64,000 bases of DNA. Source: Pseudomonas mosselii (GTDB lineage Bacteria > Pseudomonadota > Gammaproteobacteria > Pseudomonadales > Pseudomonadaceae). The notes below the pieces were generated by a model, which saw only the letters and a program-made list of their open reading frames with translations, had not been told where the DNA came from and searched no databases. The position numbers were made by a program, and so were the translations under genes. Shown here one piece after another: positions 27,119-37,477 of the stretch; positions within the stretch are counted from its first letter, which is position 1, and each line of letters begins with the position of its first letter. The DNA lies in the NCBI RefSeq assembly GCF_019823065.1, contig NZ_CP081966.1, positions 1,264,001 to 1,328,000 on the forward strand, in the 5' to 3' direction.

Positions 27119-29757
27119 CCGTTCAGCCGCCGCAGGGTAGCCTGCAGGCTGTCATCGAGCAGCGCTTGCTGGCCCGGTTGCGAGCCGTAGCGGTTCGGCA
27201 GCCGGTCACCGGGCAGCAACAGCAGCAACAGCGGTAGTACCGGTAGCACCCTGCTCAGCACGAGCAGCAGGATCAGCGCCGGGATACCCTGGCCAAGGTC
27301 GCGCAGGCGCCTGAGGAAGGCACTGATCAGCAGCAGCACCGTGACCAGCATCAACACTGGCAGTGTGAGCATCATGCTGGCGCAGAGGGCGGCGGCCGCC
27401 AGGTTCAAGGCAAACCCTGAGCGGTTCAGGCGGCTGTTGAGTTTCCACACGGCCCAGAATTTCGCGGGAGGGTGCTGCAGGGCATTGCGCAACATGCGCT
27501 CGCTCCACGACAGCACGGCCATGATTGCACAGCGCAAGCCCAGGTCCTGCTGCGGGTCGTCCTTGATCTTCTGCAAGGCGCGCAAGGCGCGGATCTTCGG
27601 CGGCGCGCAATCGTTGTACAAGCTGTCCAGGGCGTCGAGCACATCATTGAACGCACGGCTGTCGACGCCGTGGGCATGGGCGAGTTCGGCCGGTGGATGC
27701 TTGGTCTTGCCTTGCAGCAGGCCGCTGCGCAGTGCCTCGAACCATTCATCCTGCGGCGCCAGCGCATCCAGGCGCTGGCGCAGGCGTTCACGTTGCTCGG
27801 TGTCCAGGGAGCGGTCATGGTGCAGCACGGCGCAAAACAGCAGATAGCCCAGAGGATGGTCGTTGCCCAGGCTGCCATCGTCATGCTCCAGGCAGGCCAG
27901 CAATTGCGCTGCACCGGGTAGGCGCGTGCTGCTCAGGGCTTGTTGCAGGGTCAGCAACCGCGCTGAAACCATCGCCTGCACAGGGTCGCGGGTATCCAGG
28001 CTGCCAAGCAGGCCACTGCTGCCGTCAGGGCTGGGCAGTTGTTGGCAGAGCAGGGCGTGCAACGGGGCGAACGGATGCCCGGACGGGTAGTGCAACTGGC
28101 TTGGCAGGGTCGGGTCGATCAGCGCCAGCCAGCGTGACGGCTGCTCCAGCAGGGCAAGCATGAACAAGTGCTGGCGGTGCCAGTTCCACAGCGCGTCACC
28201 CTCGGGCATGGCCGGCAGCAGTACGCCGGTCTCGGCGAGCGTGTCCTGCAGTTGCAGGGCGAACGGCGTGGTGAACAGGCGGCGCATGTCAAACCGCACA
28301 TTCAGGGCATGCAGGGCGTGGGCCGGGTATACCCGCATGCGCCGCAGCCATTCGCGACAGACCGGGCGAATGGCGTCCTCGGTCAAGGCCTCGGGCAGCT
28401 CCGCCCCCGGGGCTTCGCTGGCGCAGAAATCCACTAGCACCTTGACCACCGGGGCCTGTTCAAGCCAGTGCAACTGCTGGCTGGCCTGGCGCTGGAAGCC
28501 TTCGAGGATCAGCGCGTCGAGGGCATCTTCGGCGAGCGGCTGGGCGAGCACCTGGCGCAGCAGACCGGCTTCCCCGCGTTGCAGCGCCCAGGCCTGCCAG
28601 TAGAGGCGGTGCAGGTCGTGGTCCTGCGGGTCCTGCAGCAGCCAGGCGAGCAGCGGCAGTTCGTCATCACCGTCCAGCCGCCAGTCGATGAAGGTCGCGG
28701 CGATGCCTTGCAGCTCCAGGCGCGAGGCTTCGGACCAGCGCGCCAGGGTCTGCGGGGACTGCCCGGGGCTGCCCCAGTTCTGGGCGGGGTCGTCCAGCTC
28801 GGCGGGCCAGCCGGCCGGGGTGTGCAGGCGGTCAAAGGCCTGGATCAGCAACGGCAGGCGCTGGGGCTGGTGGCGGGCGCAGAGGTCGATCAGCCAGCGT
28901 TCGGCCTGTGGGTGCTGGTGTTCGCGATACAGCCGCAACCAGCAGTCCAGGGCCTGTTGCTCGGCGCCCAGGGCATCGGCCTGGCGGGCCAGCAGGTAGA
29001 GCAGGTCGGCATCGTCCGGGGCCTGTTGCTGGCGCGTCTTGAGCATTTCGTGGAAGGTCCGGCTGGGGATACCGGCCTGGCTGAACTGCACCAGCAGGCG
29101 TTGCACCAAGGCCGGGTCATCCGGCATGGCCAGGCAGGTATGCACGCCGGCGAACTGCTCGTACTCGAACAGTGGACGCTGCTGGTAGCAGTACTCGAGG
29201 CTGCGGAAATACCACAGGCTTTCCATCTGCGCGCTGGCCGGCCAGTCGCGCATGCAGGCGGTGTCGAAGGGATCGGGCTGTTCCAGGCGGTCGAGGAAAG
29301 CTTCCACTTCGTGGCGCTCGTCCAGGCGCAGCAGCTGCTCGGCCCAGCCCAGGCGCCGTGCCAGCAGGCCCGCGCAGTGGTGGGACAACGGTCCGCAGTC
29401 GCGCAGGGTGTGCAGCAGTTGCCAGCTGAGGTCGTCCAGTTCATCCAGCGGCAACTCGTCCAGTTCGGCGATAAAACGCTGCCAGGCTTGTGGGTCGAAG
29501 CGCTTGGACGGCTCCTCGAGCAGTGTGTGGAACTGCTTGAGGGCTGGATGGGGGGCATTTTCTTCGCGTGTTGGCTCAGCCTCGCTGGGCGCCTGCTCGC
29601 GGGCCAGGCGCAGGGCTTCCTCGTAGGCTGCCCGCAGTGCCTGGAACCCTTCGGGATCGGTTTCCGGGTGGTGCGAGGGCAGGCGGCCGCGATAGGCCAG
29701 GCGGATGGCGTCCATGTCCTGGGTCGGTTCGATTCCCAGGCGAATCCAGCAACTCAT
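27112..29757 (-). CDS. Large J-like membrane co-chaperone of HscC (DjlB/DjlC-like)
   Basis: Protein of 881 residues. The first 60 residues look like a J domain (CWIRLGIEPTQDMDAIRLAYRGRL, then a loop and GFQALRAAYEEALRLA), but the usual HPD tripeptide reads HPE (SHHPETDPEG). A long soluble middle region is rich in Leu, Trp and Gln and probably helical (several LDxxW-type segments). The C-terminus has two or three strong membrane segments at about 790-865, so it is tail-anchored with the J domain in the cytoplasm. It overlaps the DUF1266 gene by 4 bases at its start and hscC by 7 at its end. The co-chaperone role is inferred from neighbours. Confidence 0.7.
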   Translation of the reverse strand: MSCWIRLGIEPTQDMDAIRLAYRGRLPSHHPETDPEGFQALRAAYEEALRLAREQAPSEAEPTREENAPHPALKQFHTLLEEPSKRFDPQAWQRFIAELDELPLDELDDLSWQLLHTLRDCGPLSHHCAGLLARRLGWAEQLLRLDERHEVEAFLDRLEQPDPFDTACMRDWPASAQMESLWYFRSLEYCYQQRPLFEYEQFAGVHTCLAMPDDPALVQRLLVQFSQAGIPSRTFHEMLKTRQQQAPDDADLLYLLARQADALGAEQQALDCWLRLYREHQHPQAERWLIDLCARHQPQRLPLLIQAFDRLHTPAGWPAELDDPAQNWGSPGQSPQTLARWSEASRLELQGIAATFIDWRLDGDDELPLLAWLLQDPQDHDLHRLYWQAWALQRGEAGLLRQVLAQPLAEDALDALILEGFQRQASQQLHWLEQAPVVKVLVDFCASEAPGAELPEALTEDAIRPVCREWLRRMRVYPAHALHALNVRFDMRRLFTTPFALQLQDTLAETGVLLPAMPEGDALWNWHRQHLFMLALLEQPSRWLALIDPTLPSQLHYPSGHPFAPLHALLCQQLPSPDGSSGLLGSLDTRDPVQAMVSARLLTLQQALSSTRLPGAAQLLACLEHDDGSLGNDHPLGYLLFCAVLHHDRSLDTEQRERLRQRLDALAPQDEWFEALRSGLLQGKTKHPPAELAHAHGVDSRAFNDVLDALDSLYNDCAPPKIRALRALQKIKDDPQQDLGLRCAIMAVLSWSERMLRNALQHPPAKFWAVWKLNSRLNRSGFALNLAAAALCASMMLTLPVLMLVTVLLLISAFLRRLRDLGQGIPALILLLVLSRVLPVLPLLLLLLPGDRLPNRYGSQPGQQALLDDSLQATLRRLNGQ

Positions 29758-30446
29758 GACCAGCAGTCCTCTTCCAGCGTGGTGGGTCGTGCGGGCTCGG
29801 GCAGGGGCATGTCCCAGGGCAGTCCGGCCAGCAGGTCATGGGCGCCGAGGCGCAGGTTGAGCACGATGCAGCGGTTCCAGTGCTCGCAGCCCTGGCGCTC
29901 GAGGTTGGCGGCCAGGGTCTCGTCGCTGCTGTCGCTGGCATTCCACAGCGCCTTGCCGAACAGGTAGCCGGCCAGGTAGCCGTCCCAGCGGTTGTAGTAA
30001 TGGCGGGCGCGCAGGGCCAGGCGGTAGTGCAGGTAGAGGCTTTCGTCGCGATCGATCAGGCCTTTCTTGACGCCGGCGCGCAGCAGGAAACCCATGCGCC
30101 CCAGGTCCCAGGCCCGGGTGCCGCCCGGGCCGCAGTCGGGGAAGGTGCGGGCAGCGTACTCATGGCGGATGCGCTCGCGTGGGGGCAGGGTGTCGAGCAA
30201 GGCCTGCCACTGGCTGGGCAGACAGCGCTGGTACTGCCAGTAGGCCTCGCTCATCTCGGTGGCGTGGCCGTTGTCGGCCATGCTGAGCATGTCCAGCAAC
30301 TGGGCGCGGTTGCTGATGCCCCACCAGCGCTCAAGGTCGGTCTGGTCTTCGCCCTCGAAATAGTCGGGTGCGGTATAGCTGGCGCCGTTGAGGGCGGCCA
30401 TGGGGGCGGAGAGAGCATGCAGCCAGTGCTGCGCGGTTTCGTCCAT
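29754..30446 (-). CDS. DUF1266 family protein (YbeR-like)
   Basis: A 230-residue soluble protein with the DUF1266 pattern: WWGISNRAQLLDMLSMADNGH, AWDLGRMGFLLRAGVKKGLI and WDGYLAGYLFGKALW. DUF1266 proteins are widely found next to HscC/J-protein genes but have no assigned activity. The stop overlaps the start of the J-like gene (ATGA), so the two are translated together. A client or regulator of the chaperone is one possibility. Confidence 0.8.
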   Translation of the reverse strand: MDETAQHWLHALSAPMAALNGASYTAPDYFEGEDQTDLERWWGISNRAQLLDMLSMADNGHATEMSEAYWQYQRCLPSQWQALLDTLPPRERIRHEYAARTFPDCGPGGTRAWDLGRMGFLLRAGVKKGLIDRDESLYLHYRLALRARHYYNRWDGYLAGYLFGKALWNASDSSDETLAANLERQGCEHWNRCIVLNLRLGAHDLLAGLPWDMPLPEPARPTTLEEDCWS

Positions 30447-30509
30447 GAAAGGAGTCCTGGAGGTGCTGGGAACTGGCGGGGATTGTATAGGAAGTTTCCT
30501 GCCGGGTTC

Positions 30510-31442
30510 TCAGGGATAGGTCCCGAGTCGATAGGCCTCGGCCACCTCGCGGAGCACTTCGCACACCCATTGCGCCGGCAGGCTCTGGGGCAGCGCCGCA
30601 TTGCGGCAGATGCCCACCGACCCGCCCGGCTCGAGCACGCCCAGGTCGAGCTCGGCCAGCTCGCCACGCCCGAGGTCGATCAGCACGGCGTCCCGTGGCG
30701 CCACCCAGACCGCCTCGCTGCCCAGCACATAGCGCCTGCTCAGGGCCAGCGACAGGGTTTCCAGGCGCTGCGCCGGCAGCGGGATCGCGCATTGCACGAA
30801 CAAGCTGTCGGCATGCTGGCGAATGGTCGTCCCCGGCGGCGGCAGCACCAGCGGGTAATCACCGACCTGCCTGCGCTCGACGGGCCGCTGCGCCAAAAGC
30901 GGGTGCCCCGGCCGCACCACCAGGGTCATCGACTCGCTGTACAGGTGCTCGAACGACAACCCTTGGATCTGCGGGCTGTCGGTCATTCGCCCGACCACCA
31001 GTTCCAGTTCCCCCAGATGCAACTGACCGAGCAATTGGGCACTGGCCCCGGTCACCACGCTGATCAGCAACGCCTCGTGGCGTTGATGCAGGCGGCACAA
31101 CACCTCGGGCATCAGCAGCCCTTCGACCGTCGACAGCACGCCGATGCGCACCTGCGACGGTGCCCGCGCCTCGCCGCGCACACTGCAGACCCCGTCGCGC
31201 AACGCCTGCACGCTGGGGCCGGCGTAGCGCATGAAGCGGGTGCCGGCCGGGGTCAGGGTAACGCCGTTGTGACCACGCTCGAACAGGCGTGCCTCGAGCA
31301 GGTCCTCCAGTTCCTTGAGGGTCTTGGAGATCGCTGGCTGGCTGATCGCAAGCACGTCGGCTGCCCTGGCCAGGCTGCCCTGCCGGGCAATCTCCAGGAA
31401 GCACAGCAGGTGACGGAACTTGATGCGGGTATCGAGGTTCAT
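30510..31442 (-). CDS. LysR-family regulator, PcaQ-like
   Basis: DNA-binding regulator of 310 residues. The winged helix occupies 1-60 (FRHLLCFLEIARQGSLARAADVLAISQPAISKTLKELEDLL), followed by a ligand-binding domain with VRIGVLSTVEGLLMPEVLCRLH and LTLVVRPGHPL-type segments. Overall the pattern resembles PcaQ and GbpR-type regulators, but no protocatechuate gene is present to confirm it. The start MNLDTRIKFRHL at 31442 fits the family; an upstream frame extension lacks similarity. Divergent from the Eag gene. Confidence 0.8.
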   Translation of the reverse strand: MNLDTRIKFRHLLCFLEIARQGSLARAADVLAISQPAISKTLKELEDLLEARLFERGHNGVTLTPAGTRFMRYAGPSVQALRDGVCSVRGEARAPSQVRIGVLSTVEGLLMPEVLCRLHQRHEALLISVVTGASAQLLGQLHLGELELVVGRMTDSPQIQGLSFEHLYSESMTLVVRPGHPLLAQRPVERRQVGDYPLVLPPPGTTIRQHADSLFVQCAIPLPAQRLETLSLALSRRYVLGSEAVWVAPRDAVLIDLGRGELAELDLGVLEPGGSVGICRNAALPQSLPAQWVCEVLREVAEAYRLGTYP

Positions 31443-31573
31443 GCCCGGCAGTGTATCCGTGCGGGCCAGACCTGCAACGTCTGGGTGATCTTCGTCACTC
31501 GGCGACGGTTCCTCCCTTGCAGGCAAAGCCCTGAACCTTTAGCGTGTGCCGCTTCGATGCATGGAGCAGCGCT

Positions 31574-31999
31574 ATGGCCGCCTACCTGACCCAGGACCTG
31601 GTCCTTGAACTGGGCGATGAAACGCCCGAAGACACCACCATGAACATGCTGACCTTCCGTCAGCGTGGCACCACCCTGGTGATCGCTCGCAGTCCGCTGG
31701 CTGCCGGGCAGACGCTGGAGGCGCTTTACCTGCAGCAACTGGCGCAGTTGCGTGAACGCCTGGGGGCGATCATCAGCGAACCACAGCCGGTCAGCGCAGG
31801 CGTCGATCGTGGCATCCACGGCCTGGAAGTCAGCCTGCAATTCAAGCGCGGCGAAGTGGTCTCGTACCAGCGTCAGTTGGCTTACGCGCCAAGCGGGCAG
31901 GCCCGTTTCGTGGCGGTCAGCTATAGCAAGGAAACACCGCTGGAGGCGGTCGATCTCGCCCATTGGGAAGCCATCAAGGCAGGATTGCGGCTGAACTGA
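31574..31999 (+). CDS. DcrB/DUF1795 Eag-type T6SS effector chaperone
   Basis: Small soluble protein of 141 residues with the DcrB/DUF1795 fold: [38 protein letters not shown] and a C-terminal FVAVSYSKE segment. Eag proteins of this family bind the transmembrane helices of prePAAR effectors and load them onto VgrG. The PAAR-Rhs gene starts 22 bases downstream, the standard order. The ATG at 31574 gives the usual length. Confidence 0.85.
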   Translation: MAAYLTQDLVLELGDETPEDTTMNMLTFRQRGTTLVIARSPLAAGQTLEALYLQQLAQLRERLGAIISEPQPVSAGVDRGIHGLEVSLQFKRGEVVSYQRQLAYAPSGQARFVAVSYSKETPLEAVDLAHWEAIKAGLRLN

Positions 32000-32021
32000 C
32001 CCGGGCACAAGGAAGTGGTTC

Positions 32022-35000
32022 ATGGGCGATAGCCTGCATGCCGCCCGCGAGGGCGATCTCATATTGCATCCGCCGTTGATGGCCGAGCTGGTCAGCGGGC
32101 TGACCGAAGCGGTGATCTATGCCGCCGCTACTGCGGCGGTCGCGGCGGCGATCGGCGGTGCCGTGGTGGCCGTGGTTGGCACAGGTGGGGCCGCCGCCAC
32201 GCTCACACCATTGATCGCCGGTGCCCTGGTCGGTGCCGCCGCTATGTTGCCTGCTGGCGAAGACAAGAGCATAGGCGAGCACATTTCCGATCTGAGCAGT
32301 TGGGTCGGCAATTCGATGTTTCCCCCCGAACCCTACGGTGCGATCGACAGCGGATCATCCAACACCCGCATCAATGGCATGCCTGCAGCCCGCGCGGCAG
32401 GGACCGTCACGGGTGCCAGTGAGGCCGAACCCTCCGCCGAGGCACCCTCGATACTGGAAAACATCGGTAACTACGCGATGATGGGCGCATCGCTGATGCT
32501 GCCGGTCATCGGGTTGGCTCAGGAAATCAACAGCATCTTCAATCCCCCAGTCGCCACCCCGGCGAATCCTGGCACCCAACCTGCCGAACTGGACACCGTC
32601 AAGTGCAGCAAGCACCCGGTCCCCAACTTCGTCGCGCAAGGGTCGGACAAGGTTTTCATCAATGGCCATCCTGCGGCCAGGGTCGGGGACAAGAGCACCT
32701 GCGACGGCCCCATCGGCATGACCTTCTCGCCCAATGTGCGGGTTGGAGGTGGCACGGTCACCGTGCGAGACATCCGCGACGGCAAGAGCGCAGCGGCAAA
32801 GATCATTGGCCTGGTCGCCGGCATGCTGCTGGCAAGGCGCGTCAAGAGCCGCTCGCGGCCACGCAACGCACCCAAGCCCCGTTCCCGTATTCCTGGCTGC
32901 AAGGGGCACCCGGTGCTGGTCGCCACCGGCAGCAAACGGCTCGATGGCCCCGAGGACCTGGACTTCAGCCTGCCCGGCCTGCTGGCCATCGATTGGTCGC
33001 GTCGTTATGACAGCAACGACCTGCGCGACGATGGTCTGTTGGGCAAGGGCTGGAGCCTGCCCTACGAAGTGCGTCTGGAACGGGTGCCTCATCCGCAAGG
33101 TGGCGAGCTGTGGATCTATGTCGACGAAGACGGCAGTCGCATCGAGTTGGGCCGCATGGTGCCCGGCAGCGCGCTGCTCAGTACCTTGGACGGTGTTGCC
33201 ATTTTCCATCAGGACGATGGCATCACGGTGGTGGAGGACATCTATAGCGGCCAGTACCAGGTGTTCAAGACCGATCCGACAGCACACAGCCGGTCGCGCC
33301 TCGTGCAACTTGGCGATCGCAACCTCAACCGCCTTGAACTGCTGTATGACGACCAAGGGCGCTTGCAATTGCTGGTCGATGCCTTCGGTCGCACTGCCGT
33401 GCAGTTGCGCCACGACAACCAGCATGGGCGCCGAGTGCGCGAGGTGTGGCGGCTACAGTTGGCCCCAGGCGATGCGTTCGAGATCGCTGACCAGCAGTTG
33501 CTGGTCAGCTACCGCTACACCCAGGCCGGTCAGCTAGCCGAGGTACGCGATGCCAGCGGGCAAACGGTACGCCGTTTCACCTACACCGCAGCAGGGTGCA
33601 TGGCGAGCCAGACTCTCGCCAGCGGTGTCGTCCATCACTATGAATGGGCCAGCCTGGAGGTACCGCCAGACGGAGTGGCCTCGCGTGGGGGCTGGCCACG
33701 GGACCTACCGGCACCGCTCGAGGCGCAGCCCACACACCAGTGGCGAGTGATGCGCCACCACAGCGATAGCGCAGAGGACTATCACTTCGACTACGACCTG
33801 GCTCAGGGCCTGACCCGGGTTCGCGACAGCCTGGGGCGGGAGGAGTCGTTCCATTGGGGGCCGCACTATGAGATCCATCGGTATGTCGATGCCCTGGGCA
33901 ACCTCTGGCAGGAGACCTTCCAGCAGGGGCAGTTGATCGCCAGTACCGAGCCCGATGGCAGCCAGTGGTGCTACAGCTACGACGGTGCAGGCCGCCTTGT
34001 CTGCAGCCAGGACCCGCTCGGGCGCAGTGAAAGCATTGCCTATGGCGAACATTGGGCACTGCCGCTGAGCATCGTGTCGCCTGGCGGCGCAAGCTTGCGC
34101 ATGCAGTACGATTGCCAAGGCAATGTGCTCAGTGAAACCGATGCCCTGGGTAATACCACAGGTTACCGCTACGACGATCGCGGGCGACTGCTGGCCATCA
34201 CCGACGCGCATGGCCGACAACGCCGGTTCACATGGAATGACCGTGGCCAGTTGCTCAGCTACCGCGACTGTTCCGGCCATGTCACGCATTATCGCTACAC
34301 CGAGCGCGGTGAGCTGGCGGAGTCTGTCAATCCGCGGGGCGAGCGTAGCCGCCACCGCTACGATGTGCGCGGCTACCTGATCGAAAGCCAGGGGGCCGAC
34401 GGGCGCACCGATCATTATCAGGTCAACGCCGCCGGGCAGTTGACCCGCCATATCGATGGCGCCGGGCGCACCACCCACTGGCATTTCGACTCCAGCGGTC
34501 GCCTGTTGCAACGTATCGACCCCATGGGGGCGGCGCTGAGTCTGAATTACGATGCCTATGGCCGACTGCAGGCGCTGGTGAACGAGAACGGCGAACGCTA
34601 TCGCTTTGAATGGGATGCGCTGGACCGCGCGCTCACCCAGCAGAACCTCGATGGTGGTGGCTACGCCTATACCTACGACCACCGGGGCAACGTCACGTGT
34701 ATCGCCCACCACCCGATCCCGGATCAGGCTCACGACACGGCCATACAGATCCATCAGCTGGAGCACGATGCCGTTGGTCGCTTGCTACGCAAGCACACCA
34801 CCGATGGTTGCACCGAATACGTCCATGACGAGGGCGACAACCTGCTGTCGGTGACATTCACCGATAAGCAGGGCAATGCCCGGCGACTGGCGTTCAGCTA
34901 TGACCGCATGGGCCGCCTGCTGAGCGAGACCAGCGCTGCCGGTACCGTGGGTTATGCGCATGACGAGTTGAATAACCTGCAGAGCCTGACCCTGCCCGAT

Positions 35001-36635
35001 CAACGCCGGATAAACCACCTGTATTACGGCAGCGGCCACCTGCATCAGCTCAATCTCGACGGGCGGGTGATCTGCGATTTCGAGCGCGACAGCTTGCATG
35101 ACGAAGTGCTGCGCACCCAGGGCCAGTTGCAGACCCGCACCCGCTATGACAGCTGTGGGCGCCTGCAACAGAGGGCGATCCATTACCGGGACGCCTCGAG
35201 CATGACGCTGGCGTTGTTGCAAAAGGACTATCGCTATGACGACGGCGACAACCTGGTCTGCGAAACCTTTACCCAGACCCAGCGACCCGGCACACAGAAT
35301 CCGGCCCAGCAAGAGCATGCGCTGCGCTTCCACAGTGCTGGCCTCGGCAATGGCAGCTGCCAGGGCTCGGTGACCTACGACTATGGGCCGAGCCAACGCA
35401 TCTATGGTGTGACCCGCCGCCTGGCGCTGGGAGATGTGCCGATCGTCGAGCATTATGGGTACGACCGCGCTGGTAACCTGATCGAGGGCTACCAGCCCAA
35501 GGCTCATGTGCGGCACAACCGGGTCACGGTGCATCAGGACAAACGCTACCGCTACGATGGTTTCGGCCGCATGGTCGAGAAGCGCAGCGGCAGCCGGCTG
35601 TTACAGCGCTTCGAGTACGATGCCGAGCATCGGCTGGTCCGCGTAAACCAGCAACGCGGCACCGTGCACGAGCGCATTGAGTTCAGCTACGACCCACTGG
35701 GGCGGCGCATCGGCAAGCGCCTCTACCGCAGCGGCCATGAGCAACCCGTCAGTCGCACCGACTTCCTCTGGCAGGGCCTGCGTTTACTGCAGGAGGTGCA
35801 GGATGGCAAATCGAGCCTGTACCTGTATGCCGACCCTGGCAGCCACGAGCCGCTGGCGCGTATCGACGGCGCACCTGGCCAGGAAGTGGTGCAGTACTTC
35901 CACACCAACATTGCCGGGCTGCCCGAGCAACTGACCGACGCACAGGGTAATTCAGTCTGGTACAGCGACTACCTGTTGTGGGGCCGCAGCCGCGAAGAGT
36001 GGCACGCGCCTGACCAAAACCGCCAGCAGAACCTGCGTATGCAGGGGCAGTACCTTGACCGCGAGACTGGCCTGCACTACAACACGTTCCGCTATTACGA
36101 CCCGGACATCGGCCGCTTCACCCAGCAGGACCCGTTGGGGCTGGAAGGCAGCATCAACCTGTATGCCTATGCTCCCAATCCACTAACCTGGATCGACCCG
36201 CTGGGCTTGTCGGAATGTTCGCTTCTCGACCGTATCATCCAAGACGCCAACAAGGTCGCTTCACCCGGTGGCGAAGTGACCGCGCGGCAGGCCCAGATCC
36301 TGCGCGGCAACCTGCCGGTGGTGCAGCGGCGCAACGCGGCGCAGAACCAGGCGATGCGCAAGGAGTTCGTGAAAACCGAGAAAGGCCTGATCAAACAGTG
36401 GGAAAAGAACACCAACCGGACCTGGCCAGACGGCGCCACGGCCCACCATGTGATTCCATTGGAAAGCGGTGGCGCCAACAAATGGTGGAACCTGATGCCG
36501 ACCCACGGCACGCTGCCCAACCATTCGTTGCCCGGTATCCCCGGCCCGCATGCCGCCGGTGGTGTACTTCGCACCACCATCCAGCAAGGTCGCAAGGCAT
36601 TGCCACCCAAGACCATCACCGATTTGAGGCTGTAA
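32022..36635 (+). CDS. PAAR-Rhs type VI secretion effector with C-terminal HNH-like nuclease
   Basis: Polymorphic toxin of 1537 residues. Residues 7-16 ([10 protein letters not shown]) match the prePAAR motif AARxxDxxxH. Membrane segments follow at about 26-76 and 150-170. PAAR halves lie at about 105-250, with ligand-type Cys195, His198, His216 and Cys227. The Rhs shell with many YD repeats spans about 300-1380 and ends at IDPLGL (about 1391-1396), the usual self-cleavage site. The last 141 residues are a distinct toxin: AHH at 1474-1476, Asn1486, Asn1490, His1495, His1501 and His1510 suggest an HNH/endonuclease VII-type DNase. No vgrG is nearby, so this is an orphan cargo locus. The Eag gene precedes it and a putative immunity gene follows after one base. 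Confidence 0.88.
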   Translation: MGDSLHAAREGDLILHPPLMAELVSGLTEAVIYAAATAAVAAAIGGAVVAVVGTGGAAATLTPLIAGALVGAAAMLPAGEDKSIGEHISDLSSWVGNSMFPPEPYGAIDSGSSNTRINGMPAARAAGTVTGASEAEPSAEAPSILENIGNYAMMGASLMLPVIGLAQEINSIFNPPVATPANPGTQPAELDTVKCSKHPVPNFVAQGSDKVFINGHPAARVGDKSTCDGPIGMTFSPNVRVGGGTVTVRDIRDGKSAAAKIIGLVAGMLLARRVKSRSRPRNAPKPRSRIPGCKGHPVLVATGSKRLDGPEDLDFSLPGLLAIDWSRRYDSNDLRDDGLLGKGWSLPYEVRLERVPHPQGGELWIYVDEDGSRIELGRMVPGSALLSTLDGVAIFHQDDGITVVEDIYSGQYQVFKTDPTAHSRSRLVQLGDRNLNRLELLYDDQGRLQLLVDAFGRTAVQLRHDNQHGRRVREVWRLQLAPGDAFEIADQQLLVSYRYTQAGQLAEVRDASGQTVRRFTYTAAGCMASQTLASGVVHHYEWASLEVPPDGVASRGGWPRDLPAPLEAQPTHQWRVMRHHSDSAEDYHFDYDLAQGLTRVRDSLGREESFHWGPHYEIHRYVDALGNLWQETFQQGQLIASTEPDGSQWCYSYDGAGRLVCSQDPLGRSESIAYGEHWALPLSIVSPGGASLRMQYDCQGNVLSETDALGNTTGYRYDDRGRLLAITDAHGRQRRFTWNDRGQLLSYRDCSGHVTHYRYTERGELAESVNPRGERSRHRYDVRGYLIESQGADGRTDHYQVNAAGQLTRHIDGAGRTTHWHFDSSGRLLQRIDPMGAALSLNYDAYGRLQALVNENGERYRFEWDALDRALTQQNLDGGGYAYTYDHRGNVTCIAHHPIPDQAHDTAIQIHQLEHDAVGRLLRKHTTDGCTEYVHDEGDNLLSVTFTDKQGNARRLAFSYDRMGRLLSETSAAGTVGYAHDELNNLQSLTLPDQRRINHLYYGSGHLHQLNLDGRVICDFERDSLHDEVLRTQGQLQTRTRYDSCGRLQQRAIHYRDASSMTLALLQKDYRYDDGDNLVCETFTQTQRPGTQNPAQQEHALRFHSAGLGNGSCQGSVTYDYGPSQRIYGVTRRLALGDVPIVEHYGYDRAGNLIEGYQPKAHVRHNRVTVHQDKRYRYDGFGRMVEKRSGSRLLQRFEYDAEHRLVRVNQQRGTVHERIEFSYDPLGRRIGKRLYRSGHEQPVSRTDFLWQGLRLLQEVQDGKSSLYLYADPGSHEPLARIDGAPGQEVVQYFHTNIAGLPEQLTDAQGNSVWYSDYLLWGRSREEWHAPDQNRQQNLRMQGQYLDRETGLHYNTFRYYDPDIGRFTQQDPLGLEGSINLYAYAPNPLTWIDPLGLSECSLLDRIIQDANKVASPGGEVTARQAQILRGNLPVVQRRNAAQNQAMRKEFVKTEKGLIKQWEKNTNRTWPDGATAHHVIPLESGGANKWWNLMPTHGTLPNHSLPGIPGPHAAGGVLRTTIQQGRKALPPKTITDLRL

Positions 36636-36636
36636 C

Positions 36637-37116
36637 ATGATCGACCTGGAACACACGCTCGAACAGATCGGGCAGACTCGATTCTTCGGCAATCTGGGCA
36701 AGCCTGACATCCAGGATCCGCAGGTGATTCTCATCGCTTCGGTCGAGGCGGTGTTCGTGACCCCCTCGGACCAGGCGTTCCAGGGCTTGTACGATGCCAC
36801 TCAATGGCTCCCCACCTCGCCGGGCGAAGACGATCCGTACTACCCGCGGCAAGAGACGACCAAAGTGCTGAGCGAGCAGCGCATGGCGCTGAACAGGGCA
36901 GTGATGGCCGCCACCCGCACGCTCGATAAGGCGCCGTTCATCTGCCGCCCGCACGACTTCAGCGAGGCCGCTCGCGGCGGCGCGGCCTTCGCGTTCCGTC
37001 AGTACGCCACCGAGCAGTTCTTCGGTCTGGGCGATCACTGGCGTCGGGTGGTCGACCTGTACCTGGCCGGGCACTGGCCGGTTGGGCATGCTCCCGGCAA
37101 ACTGATTGTCATCTGA
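36637..37116 (+). CDS. Putative immunity protein for the Rhs nuclease
   Basis: A 159-residue soluble acidic protein that I do not recognise. Immunity is inferred only from position: it starts one base after the Rhs stop, on the same strand, with no promoter between. Visible features are an N-terminal MIDLEHTLEQIGQTRFFGNLG, a proline/acid-rich centre SPGEDDPYYPRQETTK, and a helical C-terminal half with EAARGGAAFAFRQYATEQFFGLG. The last 8 bases overlap the end of the opposing nirD gene, which marks the edge of the cargo island. Confidence 0.65.
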   Translation: MIDLEHTLEQIGQTRFFGNLGKPDIQDPQVILIASVEAVFVTPSDQAFQGLYDATQWLPTSPGEDDPYYPRQETTKVLSEQRMALNRAVMAATRTLDKAPFICRPHDFSEAARGGAAFAFRQYATEQFFGLGDHWRRVVDLYLAGHWPVGHAPGKLIVI

Positions 37117-37477
37117 GTCTTTGTCCCAGTTCGACCGTCATACCACGGATACGCACTGGCCACACCGGCAAGCGCTGTGTCGGATCTTCCAGGCAGTTGC
37201 CGTTTTGCAGGCAGAAATGTTGCTTGTACAGCGGCGCCGCTACCACAACGGTTGCGCCCAGGCTGCCCACCAACCCACGCCCGATGATGTTCGCGCCCGA
37301 GCGTGGGTCACGGTTGCCGACGGCGTACAGCTCCCGCCCTTGTCCCGGCAGGTAGAACAACGCCACCTGCTCACCCTCGTGCCACACCACCACCCCGGAG
37401 TCGGCGACCAGGTCGCTGGCCTGGCACACCATCTGCCAGCGGATTTCACTGGCTGAAACCGTGTTGGACAGGTTCAT
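37109..37477 (-). CDS. nirD: Nitrite reductase (NADH) small subunit
   Basis: Rieske-fold partner of NirB in assimilatory nitrite reduction. The 122-residue protein has the NirD outline (MVCQASDLVADSGVVVWHEGEQVALFYL, YAVGNRDPRSGANIIGRGLVG, YKQHFCLQNGNCLED). The canonical paired Cys-His ligand motifs of true Rieske clusters are not obvious, as in other NirD proteins. Its ATG shares one base with the nirB stop (TGATG), so the subunits are co-translated. Confidence 0.92.
   Translation of the reverse strand: MNLSNTVSASEIRWQMVCQASDLVADSGVVVWHEGEQVALFYLPGQGRELYAVGNRDPRSGANIIGRGLVGSLGATVVVAAPLYKQHFCLQNGNCLEDPTQRLPVWPVRIRGMTVELGQRLR

Noticed and set aside
33000..36150. Internal repeats in the Rhs gene as a possible CRISPR or mobile repeat
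   Set aside because: They are degenerate YD codon repeats of the Rhs shell within one open frame, with no spacer pattern.
31574..37116. Mobile element or prophage at the Rhs island
   Set aside because: No transposase, integrase, terminal repeats or attachment site were seen; composition is close to the surroundings by eye.
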